Below, one piece after another: positions 47,398 to 55,738 of a stretch of 64,000 nucleotides of DNA. Position numbers and translations under genes: made by a program. Position 1 is the stretch's first letter; every line of letters begins with the position of its first letter. Origin of the DNA: Ruegeria atlantica (GTDB lineage: Bacteria; Pseudomonadota; Alphaproteobacteria; Rhodobacterales; Rhodobacteraceae); NCBI RefSeq assembly GCF_013032505.1, contig NZ_WQCG01000002.1, positions 372,001 to 436,000 of the forward strand, written 5' to 3'. The notes beneath the pieces are model-generated. The model was given only the letters and a program-made list of their open reading frames with translations. It searched no databases and was not told the DNA's origin.

Positions 47398-48330
47398 TCA
47401 GCAGGCCTCTTTTTTGTTCAGAACCTCGGCAACCACCGCGCTGAGTGGTGTTGTCGCCGGGCCTTTTTGTGTCGTTGAAATCGCGGCTGCGACATTTGCA
47501 TATCGGGCTGCCTGAATTGCCGTGTCCCCCGCTGCCAGCCGGGCGATGAAACTGCCGACATGGGCGTCCCCCGCTCCGTTTGTATCGACCACCTGAACGC
47601 GATACGGCGGAATATGCTCGACGGTGTCGTCCTGGCCCAAAAAACACCCGTCCGCGCCGCAGCGCACCACCGCACCACCGCCCGGCGGACGGGACGCGGC
47701 AAGGTTTTGGGCGGCTGTGGCGGGGTCGTTCTGACCGGTCAGGACGGTGGCCTCGCGGGTGTTGGTGCTGATCCATTGCGCCCGGTTCAGGGCCGCGTCG
47801 CGCGCTTGGTCCGGGATCGACGCGATGACGGGGGAAGGGTCGAAAACAAGGTTCTGGATTGTGTTCTCAGTCTCAAGCCAATGGCGCAACGTGTCCCGCG
47901 AGCCCTTGTAATGCAGCGCGTAGCCGGACAGGAGGGTCCAGCCAAATTCAGCAAAGGCGATCTGATCCAGATCCTCGGCGCTGACATGGCCTTCGGCGCC
48001 GTCGCTGGCCACGAAAGTACGCTCGCCTTCGGCGTCGATCAGGACACTGCAGCAGCCCTGATCCCGTGTCAGGTCCTGGCTTCGTGAAAAGGGGATACCT
48101 TCGGCGTTTAGCCCTTCGCGGACAAGCTGCGCAAACGGTCCCGAACCGATCGTGCCGCCATAACATACCATCATGCCCGCCCGTTTTGCCGCAACCATCG
48201 CGTTGAAGCCGCCACCCGGTTTGATCGAAAAACCCCGGACAATGGCCTCTTCGCCTGCTAGCGGGACGCGCTCTACCTCGTAGAGGAGGTCTGCGACAAC
48301 GCCGGACATCTGCAACAAACGAGTAGTCAT
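47398..48330 (-). CDS. PfkB-family carbohydrate kinase (YegV-like)
   Basis: 310 residues of the ribokinase fold. N-terminal glycines GGGFNAMVAAKRAG (substrate side) and the catalytic/anion-hole motif DTNGAGDAHVGSF near residue 250. It probably phosphorylates a sugar or nucleoside released by the adjacent ADP-ribosylglycohydrolase-family enzyme. Overlaps that gene by four bases. The gene pair plus the GntR/UTRA gene matches E. coli yegV-yegU-yegW by family; the E. coli substrate is not established either. Confidence 0.85.
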   Translation of the reverse strand: MTTRLLQMSGVVADLLYEVERVPLAGEEAIVRGFSIKPGGGFNAMVAAKRAGMMVCYGGTIGSGPFAQLVREGLNAEGIPFSRSQDLTRDQGCCSVLIDAEGERTFVASDGAEGHVSAEDLDQIAFAEFGWTLLSGYALHYKGSRDTLRHWLETENTIQNLVFDPSPVIASIPDQARDAALNRAQWISTNTREATVLTGQNDPATAAQNLAASRPPGGGAVVRCGADGCFLGQDDTVEHIPPYRVQVVDTNGAGDAHVGSFIARLAAGDTAIQAARYANVAAAISTTQKGPATTPLSAVVAEVLNKKEAC

Positions 48331-49364
48331 CTTTCAACCCTCGTATTGTCGGCAAACCGCTTTTCGCTGTTGCTTCTTAAGCGCAACAGGCCGCTTGCGA
48401 TCTTTTCCAGAGGAAGATCATTTGCGTCCAATACCGTTTTGACGGCATTAGGGGCGATCCCGCTTTGGCCGACACAAGCCCCGGCCATTGCACCGGCAAT
48501 AGCTCCGATCGTGTCTGTGTCATCGCCGATGTTTGCGGCTATTTTTGCTGCTTCCCACGGGTCGCAGCCTGCAAGCCGAACAACACCAAAGGCAGCGGCG
48601 ACAGATTCATGTGAAGCAACAGATGTTCCGATCCCGTCGGCGAGGGCCTCTGCTGATAACCCCGTGTCAGCGGCGGCAAGTGCGGCAGAAATTCTCTGCG
48701 CCATTTCCTGCTCGCCAACTGGGAACCCGCGTTTTTGACCGATCGCTGCGGCCTGAAGCGCGGGTTCGATGGCCGCGTCGAAAGCCAATCCTTCAATGCC
48801 GCAGCTTACCACTGCGGCAACGGCTGCCGCTCCGGCAATGGCTTCACCGGTATTGTGGGTCATCCTGCAAGCCAGTTCGACAGCATCCAGAAGACCTGAC
48901 ATTGGATTGATCGGGCAGGCGATCCCAACCGGAGAAATGCGCATCGCGGCACCGTTTGTCGTACCGTTGCGGCCAGTTTCGCTGGCTGGCTTCCCCGCCA
49001 TAATTCCGTCTAACGCAGCCTTAGAGGAGGGGCCAAGCAGGTCACGCAAGCCGCGTTCGCGCACGTCCGCCTCCCATCCCAACAGGTCTTGCGCCCATCG
49101 GGTTTCGTCCAAAGCACCCTGGTCCGCGATCAGACGTTCTGCCAACAGGAACGCTTGTTCGGTATCGTCTGTGACTTGGGCTGCCTTCAAACCATGCGAG
49201 ACGGGGTGATCCGGGAACGGATCGACAAAGGTCGTGATCCTGCCGTAGAGGCGAATAATGTCCGTGCGCGGCAGGGTTTGGGAAGGCATCCCCATCGCAT
49301 CGCCAATAGCCATCCCAATCAGGGCGCCACATGCACGATCGAATTGAAGGTCATGACCCGACAT
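48327..49364 (-). CDS. ADP-ribosylglycohydrolase-family enzyme (YegU-like)
   Basis: 345 residues from the ATG at 49364, eight bases before the end of the upstream GntR gene's stop; a start 26 codons earlier would lie within that gene. Both metal-binding motifs are intact: GMAIGDAMG near the start, DDTEQAF, and GDDTDTIGAIAGAMAGA near the end, which place two Mg ions for cleaving an N- or O-glycosidic ribosyl bond. In this operon it is more likely a catabolic glycosidase for an imported riboside than a reverser of protein ADP-ribosylation (inference from the kinase and importer). Confidence 0.87.
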   Translation of the reverse strand: MSGHDLQFDRACGALIGMAIGDAMGMPSQTLPRTDIIRLYGRITTFVDPFPDHPVSHGLKAAQVTDDTEQAFLLAERLIADQGALDETRWAQDLLGWEADVRERGLRDLLGPSSKAALDGIMAGKPASETGRNGTTNGAAMRISPVGIACPINPMSGLLDAVELACRMTHNTGEAIAGAAAVAAVVSCGIEGLAFDAAIEPALQAAAIGQKRGFPVGEQEMAQRISAALAAADTGLSAEALADGIGTSVASHESVAAAFGVVRLAGCDPWEAAKIAANIGDDTDTIGAIAGAMAGACVGQSGIAPNAVKTVLDANDLPLEKIASGLLRLRSNSEKRFADNTRVER

Positions 49365-49371
49365 TTGTGTC

Positions 49372-50109
49372 TCAGAACTCCATATGCAGGCCGAACATGA
49401 CCGGATCCAGGATGCTTTCGACAAATTCGATGACAGAGCCATCGGCGCCGCGTGTCAGGCGTCGCAGGCGCAACATCGGTTCCCCGGCTCTGCGCTGCAT
49501 CAGTCGCGCGTCCGCGTCCGACAGGGCAGGCAGGACGCCGGCCCATTCGTCACCACCGGCTACTATCAAACCCTTGGACCGCAATAGCTCTGTCAGTGAT
49601 CCCGCCTCCAGACCCTCATCCAGAACACCAACGAAGGTGTCCTGCCAAGGCACCCGGCTACGTTCCAATGAGACACCCTCACCATCTTCTGCTCGGAACC
49701 GAAGGCGGTCGACGACCAGAAACTCAGAACTGTCCAGTGTCGGCGCATCGGAAATGCCGATCGGGCCACGAGCCAGGGCCAAGACACGGGTTTCCAGCCG
49801 GATATCACCTGAGGCCAGTGCGACGCTCCAGCCTGACCGGTCGTCGATGGTTTTGCCATCAAACGTCACGAAAGATCCGATGCCACTTTTGGTGGTGATC
49901 AGACCTTTGCTGCTCAAAATTTCAAGGCTTTTGCGAATGGTGTTGCGACTGACCGAGAACCTTTTGACCAACGCGCTTTCGCTGGCCAACGGATCACCTC
50001 GGTTCAGCATGCCTGACCGTATGTCCGCTTCGAGTGTGTGCGCGATCCGGACCGGTTTTGAGGCGCCTATCAAATCCATTCCTGTATCATCGTGTTCAAA
50101 CCTGTTCAT
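49372..50109 (-). CDS. GntR/HutC-family regulator with UTRA domain (YegW-like)
   Basis: About 245 residues. Winged helix (about 20-85; SESALVKRFSVSRNTIRKSLEIL) and UTRA ligand domain (about 95-245; FLVVDRLRFRAEDGEGVSLERS, LRLRRLTRGADGSVIEFVE). It is the first gene of the operon and likely autoregulates it. The start is uncertain: an in-frame TTG at 50145, the ATG at 50109 and an ATG at 50079 are all possible, none with a well-spaced ribosome site. Confidence 0.85.
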   Translation of the reverse strand: MNRFEHDDTGMDLIGASKPVRIAHTLEADIRSGMLNRGDPLASESALVKRFSVSRNTIRKSLEILSSKGLITTKSGIGSFVTFDGKTIDDRSGWSVALASGDIRLETRVLALARGPIGISDAPTLDSSEFLVVDRLRFRAEDGEGVSLERSRVPWQDTFVGVLDEGLEAGSLTELLRSKGLIVAGGDEWAGVLPALSDADARLMQRRAGEPMLRLRRLTRGADGSVIEFVESILDPVMFGLHMEF

Positions 50110-50120
50110 ACCTGTACTTT
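50081..50120. promoter_or_regulatory. Triple CCTGT repeat, possible GntR/UTRA operator
   Basis: CCTGTATCAT, CCTGTTCATA and CCTGTACTTT start at 50081, 50101 and 50111, that is, phased at 20 and 10 bp on the same helix face. They lie at the 5' end of the GntR/UTRA gene and may be its autoregulatory site. Confidence 0.35.
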
Positions 50121-50145
50121 TATTGTGGCCGTTTTTGATAGTCAA

Positions 50146-51238
50146 CGAAATTAGTCCGAAGTTTTATTCCTGACGCGGGACGCCGTCGTCTGACTTTGGT
50201 GCGTGCTGCATGAGTTCAGCAGTTACTTAGCGAAACAACACTGTTGGCCAAATCCAGGTGGGCTCTGTTGTTGGCAACATTAACAAAAGATACCAAGTTA
50301 TAGATTTTAAACATTTTTAGAAGAAAGTTAATTTAACGCTCCGGAAAGCTGGCAAACCTAAGCTGCGTCGTGACCCGCCAGAAATTCATGCTATGTCGCC
50401 TGCTTCGTAGAGTTCGTGTATGCATGCCGGCTTTCACCTCGAGTCTGACGCACTATCCTGTGAGTCCGGCCGTCCATATTCTGTTCGATCGTACAGGATT
50501 GGTGGGGCTTGTTTTTACCGAAGGTAAATTAACCGCGTATAGTCAGCCTTGGTTTGGACTAGAATAGACCCATCGGAGCTTTGTTTCTCAACAATCCGCC
50601 CCAGCTCGTCGAGCATGTCTTTCCCGGGCTTTGCCTATCTGGTTCGTCGCCTTTTATGAGCATGACACTGGCGCGGATATTGCGCGTGACCGAGTGGGAT
50701 GTAACCTATTTTTCTGGCAGTGACCGCAACCCGTTTCTCGTGAGCACGGATGTACTTGAATGCCCATTCAAGGCCCGAGAAACCGTACCTCTTGTGAGGC
50801 TAAGAGGGGCACTCAAATAAATCAATTTCACGCGTCCGGCGGCCACGATGCCTCGGAGAGAAAACGGGCCTTTTAACACCTGGGAGTCATTTTCATCTTG
50901 CTATTTGTTCGTTCCAAAACCAGTTTCGCCGGGTCGTAATGCCCTTATGCCCGAAGCCTCCAGCAACATCACGTAAGCCGGGTTGGCGAACAACTTTTGC
51001 GAATTGGAAGTGCCAAAAACCTATGCTTTTGTCGGCTGGGGCGCCATTTGTCTGGATCATTGTTTAACCTGGTAGGTCATGAACACAGAGGCGCTATTAA
51101 ACTGAATTAATTCGTTGCATGCTAGACAGCGAACAGATGCAGAAGTTGCCTGTATTTACGTAACCAACATAATTTCAGGAAATCGCGCACGACGTCTGAG
51201 GCGAGTGGAATCCAAATCGAACACCCGGGAACATCTCT
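50146..51238. other. Long region without a convincing gene
   Basis: About 1.1 kb between the GntR/UTRA gene and gadC. Two short plus-strand frames (50370-50567, 65 codons; 50581-50820, 79 codons) have no recognisable domain and no good ribosome site. The base composition is more AT-rich around 50280-50340. It must contain the gadC promoter. It may be decayed or foreign DNA. Confidence 0.6.
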
Positions 51239-52666
51239 TTGACCGAAACCAAACATCAGATTGGTGTCATCACACTGACGTTGATAACTGCGGCATTGTT
51301 CATGACGCTGCGCAATATGCCAATGATGGCTCAGACCGGAATGAAGATGGTCGTCTTCAACGCCATCACAATCGTCGCCTATCTCATACCAGTGGCGCTG
51401 GTTTCAGCGGAACTGGCCACTGGTTGGCCTAAAAACGGTGTCTTCCATTGGGTTGAGGCCGCTTTTGGTACCAGAACGGGATTTGTCGCCGTATGGCTTC
51501 AATGGGCACAGAGCATTTTTGGGATCACCTCGATTGTGGCCTATGTTGCCGCATCGCTGGCCTATGCGTTCGATCCGTCTTTGGGGGCAAACAAGTACTT
51601 CATCGTCTCTGTTATTCTGATCGTCTATTGGTCGGCGACATTCGCCAATTTTCGAGGGTCAAAAAGCTCGGGCCTGATCAGCAGTATTGCTGTTTCCGTT
51701 GGAGTGTTATTGCCGACTTTTGTGCTTGTTGGGTTGGGCGCAGTTTATGCAGGTGAAGGAAATCCGCTGGAAATCGACACCGCGCTGACGGCCGAGAATT
51801 GGGTGCCGTCACTGTGGGAAACCGGGAATCTTGTCCTGTTTCTCAGTTTCATTTTTGGTTTTGTGGGTGTCGAGGTTTCAGCCAGCCATGCGCGCGAGGT
51901 CAAGAATGTTCACCGCACCTATCCACTGGCTGTTTTCAGTGCCGCGGCAATTGGGTTTGTGCTGACGCTGCTGGGGGGGCTGGCCGTTGCCGCAATCCTT
52001 CCCGCGGCCTCGATTGATCAGATCAACGGCGCAATGCAGGCGTTTTCGGCCTTCTTCGCGCATTTCGGGTTGGTATGGTTGACACCTGTCGCAGCCGTTC
52101 TGGTCGCCTTTGGTGCCGCCGGTCAGGTCAGCACCTGGATCGTCGGACCTGTCAAAGGTATTCTGGCCGCGGGGCAGGCCGGCAACCTGCCGGTTTGGGC
52201 GCAGAAGGTCAACGAAAAGGGTGTGCCAACAAACCTGTTGATCCTGCAGGCCTTCTTGATATCGCTGATCGCGATGTCCTTCCTGTTGGTCGATGATGTG
52301 AACACGGCCTTTCTGATCCTGACGTCAATTGCCGTGCTGATCTATTCGCTGATGTACGTGCTTATGTATGCAGCCGCGATCCGGTTGCGCTACTCTCACC
52401 CAGAGGTAAAGCGCGCCTATCGCGTGCCCGGGGGCAATGCGGGAATGTGGCTTATCGCAGGCATCGGCTTGCTTGCTGCTGTTGCCTGTTTTGGGATCGG
52501 GTTTATCCCGCCCGCGGTCGGCGGGCTGTCGATCTTGTCTTTCGAACTAATGATGGTGTTGGGTGTCGTGCTTGTCTCGGCGGTGCCATTCCTGATCTAT
52601 GCGCTCCGCCAACCCAAATGGGATCAGAACCATGAGCTGCAAAACGCAATAAAGGTAGAATCATGA
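51239..52666 (+). CDS. gadC: Glutamate/GABA antiporter-like amino acid permease
   Basis: 475 residues, APC superfamily, 12 membrane helices. N-terminal ITLTLITAALFMTLRNMPMMAQTGM and FGFVGVEVSASHAREVKN are typical of GadC-type antiporters. It would exchange external glutamate for internal GABA produced by the decarboxylase encoded next (four-base overlap). E. coli GadC (511 residues) has a C-terminal plug of about 40 residues that closes the pore at neutral pH; here only about 20 polar residues follow the last helix, so that plug appears to be missing. The start is a TTG at 51239 with a weak ribosome site. Confidence 0.85.
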   Translation: MTETKHQIGVITLTLITAALFMTLRNMPMMAQTGMKMVVFNAITIVAYLIPVALVSAELATGWPKNGVFHWVEAAFGTRTGFVAVWLQWAQSIFGITSIVAYVAASLAYAFDPSLGANKYFIVSVILIVYWSATFANFRGSKSSGLISSIAVSVGVLLPTFVLVGLGAVYAGEGNPLEIDTALTAENWVPSLWETGNLVLFLSFIFGFVGVEVSASHAREVKNVHRTYPLAVFSAAAIGFVLTLLGGLAVAAILPAASIDQINGAMQAFSAFFAHFGLVWLTPVAAVLVAFGAAGQVSTWIVGPVKGILAAGQAGNLPVWAQKVNEKGVPTNLLILQAFLISLIAMSFLLVDDVNTAFLILTSIAVLIYSLMYVLMYAAAIRLRYSHPEVKRAYRVPGGNAGMWLIAGIGLLAAVACFGIGFIPPAVGGLSILSFELMMVLGVVLVSAVPFLIYALRQPKWDQNHELQNAIKVES

Positions 52667-54045
52667 CTAAGAAACGTAACCCGTCCTCGGATACTGAATC
52701 GGTGCTGACGCCAGCCTATGGCGGGCGCTACATGCGTGAACCCATTCCGAAATTCAGCCTGCCGGAAAATGAGATGGATGCGGATTCAGCCTATCGTCTG
52801 ATCCATGACGAACTAATGCTAGACGGCAATGCACGCCTGAATCTGGCGACCTTCGTCACCACATGGATGGAACCGCAGGCGGAACGCCTGATGTCGGAAA
52901 CCTTCGACAAGAACATGATCGACAAGGATGAATATCCGAACACCGCGATGATCGAAGAGCGCTGCATCAAGATTGTCGCAGATCTGTTCAATGCGCCAGG
53001 CGAGGCTACGGGATCGTCCGCAATCGGGTCGAGTGAGGCCGTGATGCTGGCCGGGATGGCGATGAAATGGAACTGGCGTGCTCGCCAGAAAGCAAAGGGA
53101 AAACCCACCGACGAGCCAAACCTCATTCTGGGCACAAACGTTCAGGTCGTCTGGGAAAAGTTCTGCAGATATTGGGACGTGGAACCCCGGTATGTGCCGA
53201 TGGCGGAAGATCGTTATGTGATCGACCCCGAAGACACAATTTCCAAGATCGATGAAAACACCATCGGAATCGTCGCAATTCTGGGGACCACCTTCACCGG
53301 TGAATATGAACCGATCAAAGAGGTACACGACGCCTTAGTAGCATCGAATAAAAAAACGGGGTTCGACGTTCCGCTGCATGTCGATGCCGCCAGCGGCGGT
53401 TTCGTTGCGCCTTTCCTGCAACCGGATCTTGAATGGGATTTCCGCTTGCCCCTGGTCAAGTCGATCAATGTGTCGGGCCACAAATATGGGCTTGTCTATC
53501 CGGGCGTTGGTTGGGTTGTCTGGCGTGACAAATCTGATTTGCCGGAAGACCTTGTATTCCATGTCAACTATTTGGGTGGTGACATGCCCACCTTCACTCT
53601 GAACTTCTCTCGCCCTGGCAATCAAATCGTAGGTCAGTACTACAACTTCCTGCGGTTAGGCCGGAGCGGATATACTCAGGTCATGGGTAATCTGAGTGAG
53701 ATTGCACAGACTCTTTCCGCACGCATAGCAGATATGGAACCATTCGAGCTTCTGAGTGATGGCAGCGCGATTCCCGTCTTTGCGTTCAAGGTAAAGGCTT
53801 CGAAACAGTACTCGGTTTATCACGTGTCCGAGCTTTTGCGGGGTCACGGATGGCAGGTGCCTGCCTATTCAATGCCCGAAGGGGCGGAGAACATCCATGT
53901 TTTGCGCATCGTGATCAGGGAGGGCTTTAGTTATGATATGGCCGAAATGCTATTGAAAGACATAGGTGCTGTGGTTGCACGTCTTGAGGAAATCGCGACA
54001 AACATTGTTGACGTCAAGCACAGAGGTGTTTTCTCACACGTTTGA
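52663..54045 (+). CDS. gadB: Glutamate decarboxylase
   Basis: 460 residues, PLP group II decarboxylase. The PLP lysine is Lys274 in NVSGHKYGLVYPGVGW, and HVDAASGGFVAPFLQP contains the PLP-pairing Asp. The N-terminal helix and the penultimate His (…GVFSHV) match E. coli GadB, where the equivalent His closes the active site at neutral pH. It decarboxylates glutamate to GABA, consuming a proton. Overlaps gadC by ATGA, forming a self-contained acid-resistance operon. Confidence 0.95.
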   Translation: MTKKRNPSSDTESVLTPAYGGRYMREPIPKFSLPENEMDADSAYRLIHDELMLDGNARLNLATFVTTWMEPQAERLMSETFDKNMIDKDEYPNTAMIEERCIKIVADLFNAPGEATGSSAIGSSEAVMLAGMAMKWNWRARQKAKGKPTDEPNLILGTNVQVVWEKFCRYWDVEPRYVPMAEDRYVIDPEDTISKIDENTIGIVAILGTTFTGEYEPIKEVHDALVASNKKTGFDVPLHVDAASGGFVAPFLQPDLEWDFRLPLVKSINVSGHKYGLVYPGVGWVVWRDKSDLPEDLVFHVNYLGGDMPTFTLNFSRPGNQIVGQYYNFLRLGRSGYTQVMGNLSEIAQTLSARIADMEPFELLSDGSAIPVFAFKVKASKQYSVYHVSELLRGHGWQVPAYSMPEGAENIHVLRIVIREGFSYDMAEMLLKDIGAVVARLEEIATNIVDVKHRGVFSHV

Positions 54046-54090
54046 TATGCCCTCTGGTATTGAGCAGGCCCGGCGCTGCGTAGTCTCCAG

Positions 54091-54315
54091 TCAGTGTTGA
54101 TGCCCCGGGTTTGCTGTTTTTTTGCGCGCTATAATAGAGGTGCGTTCGCTGAGTTTTCCGATCAGTTGAAGCAGGAACAGCCCGCCGGTTTGCGTAAGTA
54201 GCAGATAGCCTCGTTCGTCAAGGATCGGGAAATTTAGGCCGGAGATCAGGTCTGCTGTTCGGCCGTAAAGTTTGGCGCAGATTTTCTGCGACGGCTTAAT
54301 CCCAAGTTCGACCAT
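54091..54315 (-). pseudogene. IS21-family istB remnant
   Basis: The 74-codon minus-strand frame contains ILDERGYLLLTQTGGLFLLQ followed by IGKLSERTSII, clearly related to the IstB Walker-B segment (LDELGYLPF.QSGGQLLF.LI..LYERTS.I) of IS21 elements. The N-terminal P-loop part and the C-terminus are gone. The 150 bases on its upstream side may be the tail of istA but I cannot read a protein there. It marks past IS insertion between the gad operon and the next gene. Confidence 0.65.
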
Positions 54316-54464
54316 ACAGATACCCTCCTGCGCCGGTCATTTTGGGTTCACACCCAACTCTCAGGTGGCAGTGAAGCGCGACAAATTCACCGTTTCTTAC
54401 CGGTCGCGAGGCATCCGCTTTCATTTGCACCGGTCAGGCTGCGCCCAGCACTCTAAACTCGATG

Positions 54465-55286
54465 CTATGCTGCGCTGGCAACGGGTACTTCGTACCTCAA
54501 AGTGATCTTTTTGCCCGATGCACCAACTACGATAACCAAATCCCACCATCGTTCTTGCTCATCATCATCCCATGAAGTCGCAGGGCTTTCCTTGGGGATG
54601 TTGACCGAGATTCTGATCTGGCCGCTACCCATCTCTTCCGTTTGGCAGGCTAGTTTGTGGTCCATAACTTTCTCAAAAGTGACCCCGTCACTTTCTTCTC
54701 GGCGCACGACTTTCAGGTGTTCCAGCCACGCGTCAACTTGGTCAACTCGCTGAACTTTCGTCGTCTTCATTACTGCAAGGAACTCTGTGCCGACCCATGC
54801 CGGGCGGGTCTCGGACGTCACGGTAAAGTACCGTTCAAAACTCCACGCTCTCCAAGCAAGGTAAGTGTTGCGGGCAAAGTAGGCCGCGCCGGCAATTGGA
54901 ATGACGTTGAGCAAAACCCAATAGTTTCCTTCAGGTAGTCCTGACTGCATGGTGACAAAGCCAAAGACGGCAAACAGCCCCAGGATAAATGCCACCAATA
55001 GACTTCCCCAGAACTCTGGTTTACTTCGAGACGTCATTTGGTCTGTTCGCCACCTCTTGTCTTTCATCCAAGGTTCCTCTGAAAAATCGCCTTTGAAAGC
55101 GCGGCGGAATCTGTCTTCGCGATGGTTCAGGAAGCACACCCAAAGAATTCCGGCGAAAATTGAAAAAAACAACAAACTGAATGGGAACACCCACCAAGAG
55201 AACTCTTGATATGTGATTGCAGCGACCATTATTGCCATCATGGTTACTACCACAATTGCGACGACGCCATTGGTCACATCACGCAT
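54465..55286 (-). CDS. Uncharacterised four-helix membrane protein
   Basis: 273 residues; GGAGA stands eight bases before the ATG. Two pairs of membrane helices (about 7-28 and 30-50; 92-113 and 120-140) flank a basic loop, and the C-terminal ~130 residues are soluble, with YFTVTSETRPAWVGTEFLAVMKTTK and an acidic DDDEQERWWDL stretch. The C-terminal part is reminiscent of DUF3592-type extracytoplasmic domains, but I do not recognise the family with confidence. It stands alone, convergent with the gad operon/IS remnant. Confidence 0.6.
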   Translation of the reverse strand: MRDVTNGVVAIVVVTMMAIMVAAITYQEFSWWVFPFSLLFFSIFAGILWVCFLNHREDRFRRAFKGDFSEEPWMKDKRWRTDQMTSRSKPEFWGSLLVAFILGLFAVFGFVTMQSGLPEGNYWVLLNVIPIAGAAYFARNTYLAWRAWSFERYFTVTSETRPAWVGTEFLAVMKTTKVQRVDQVDAWLEHLKVVRREESDGVTFEKVMDHKLACQTEEMGSGQIRISVNIPKESPATSWDDDEQERWWDLVIVVGASGKKITLRYEVPVASAA

Positions 55287-55738
55287 TGTACGGTCTCCGA
55301 ATATCCCAACTCGGGGATTATTACGATCGCGTGTCTACTACTCTGGCTTTGGGACAAAGATGTGGCCGACGTTAAAAAAGGCAGTAGTCGCCTATAACGC
55401 AGTATCCGTCGGATTGAGTTATTATCCAGTAGTGTCTGCACAGATACTTCGGGCCCATACCTGCCGTTCCAAAGCCATTTGATCGTTGCATTTGAATTTC
55501 ACTGTTCACGATTGCCGAAGCGATGATGCCTAGATTGCTCGATTTTAGACGTTTCGTATTACTGATGTGGAAGCAGGCTCCGAGACAAATCTGGAAATAG
55601 TCTTTCGACAAAGCTCTCCAACTTGCACAAGTTAAATGGCGAAAAAAGCTCCAAAGTGTTATGGAACGGATATCTTTGTTCGACCTAACAATATTCCTTC
55701 TGTGCTCGCGAAACCGCCATCTTAGCAAGGAGAGTTAA
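55287..55738. other. Intergenic region with no recognised feature
   Basis: About 450 bases between divergent genes. No open frame with a family resemblance, no clear repeat or RNA. It contains the promoters of both flanking genes and, at its right end, the AAGGAGAG ribosome site of the aminotransferase. Confidence 0.5.

Noticed and set aside
54316..54460. Possible istA tail or IS21 end next to the istB remnant
   Set aside because: The composition fits an IS flank, but I could read neither a transposase segment nor matching terminal repeats.
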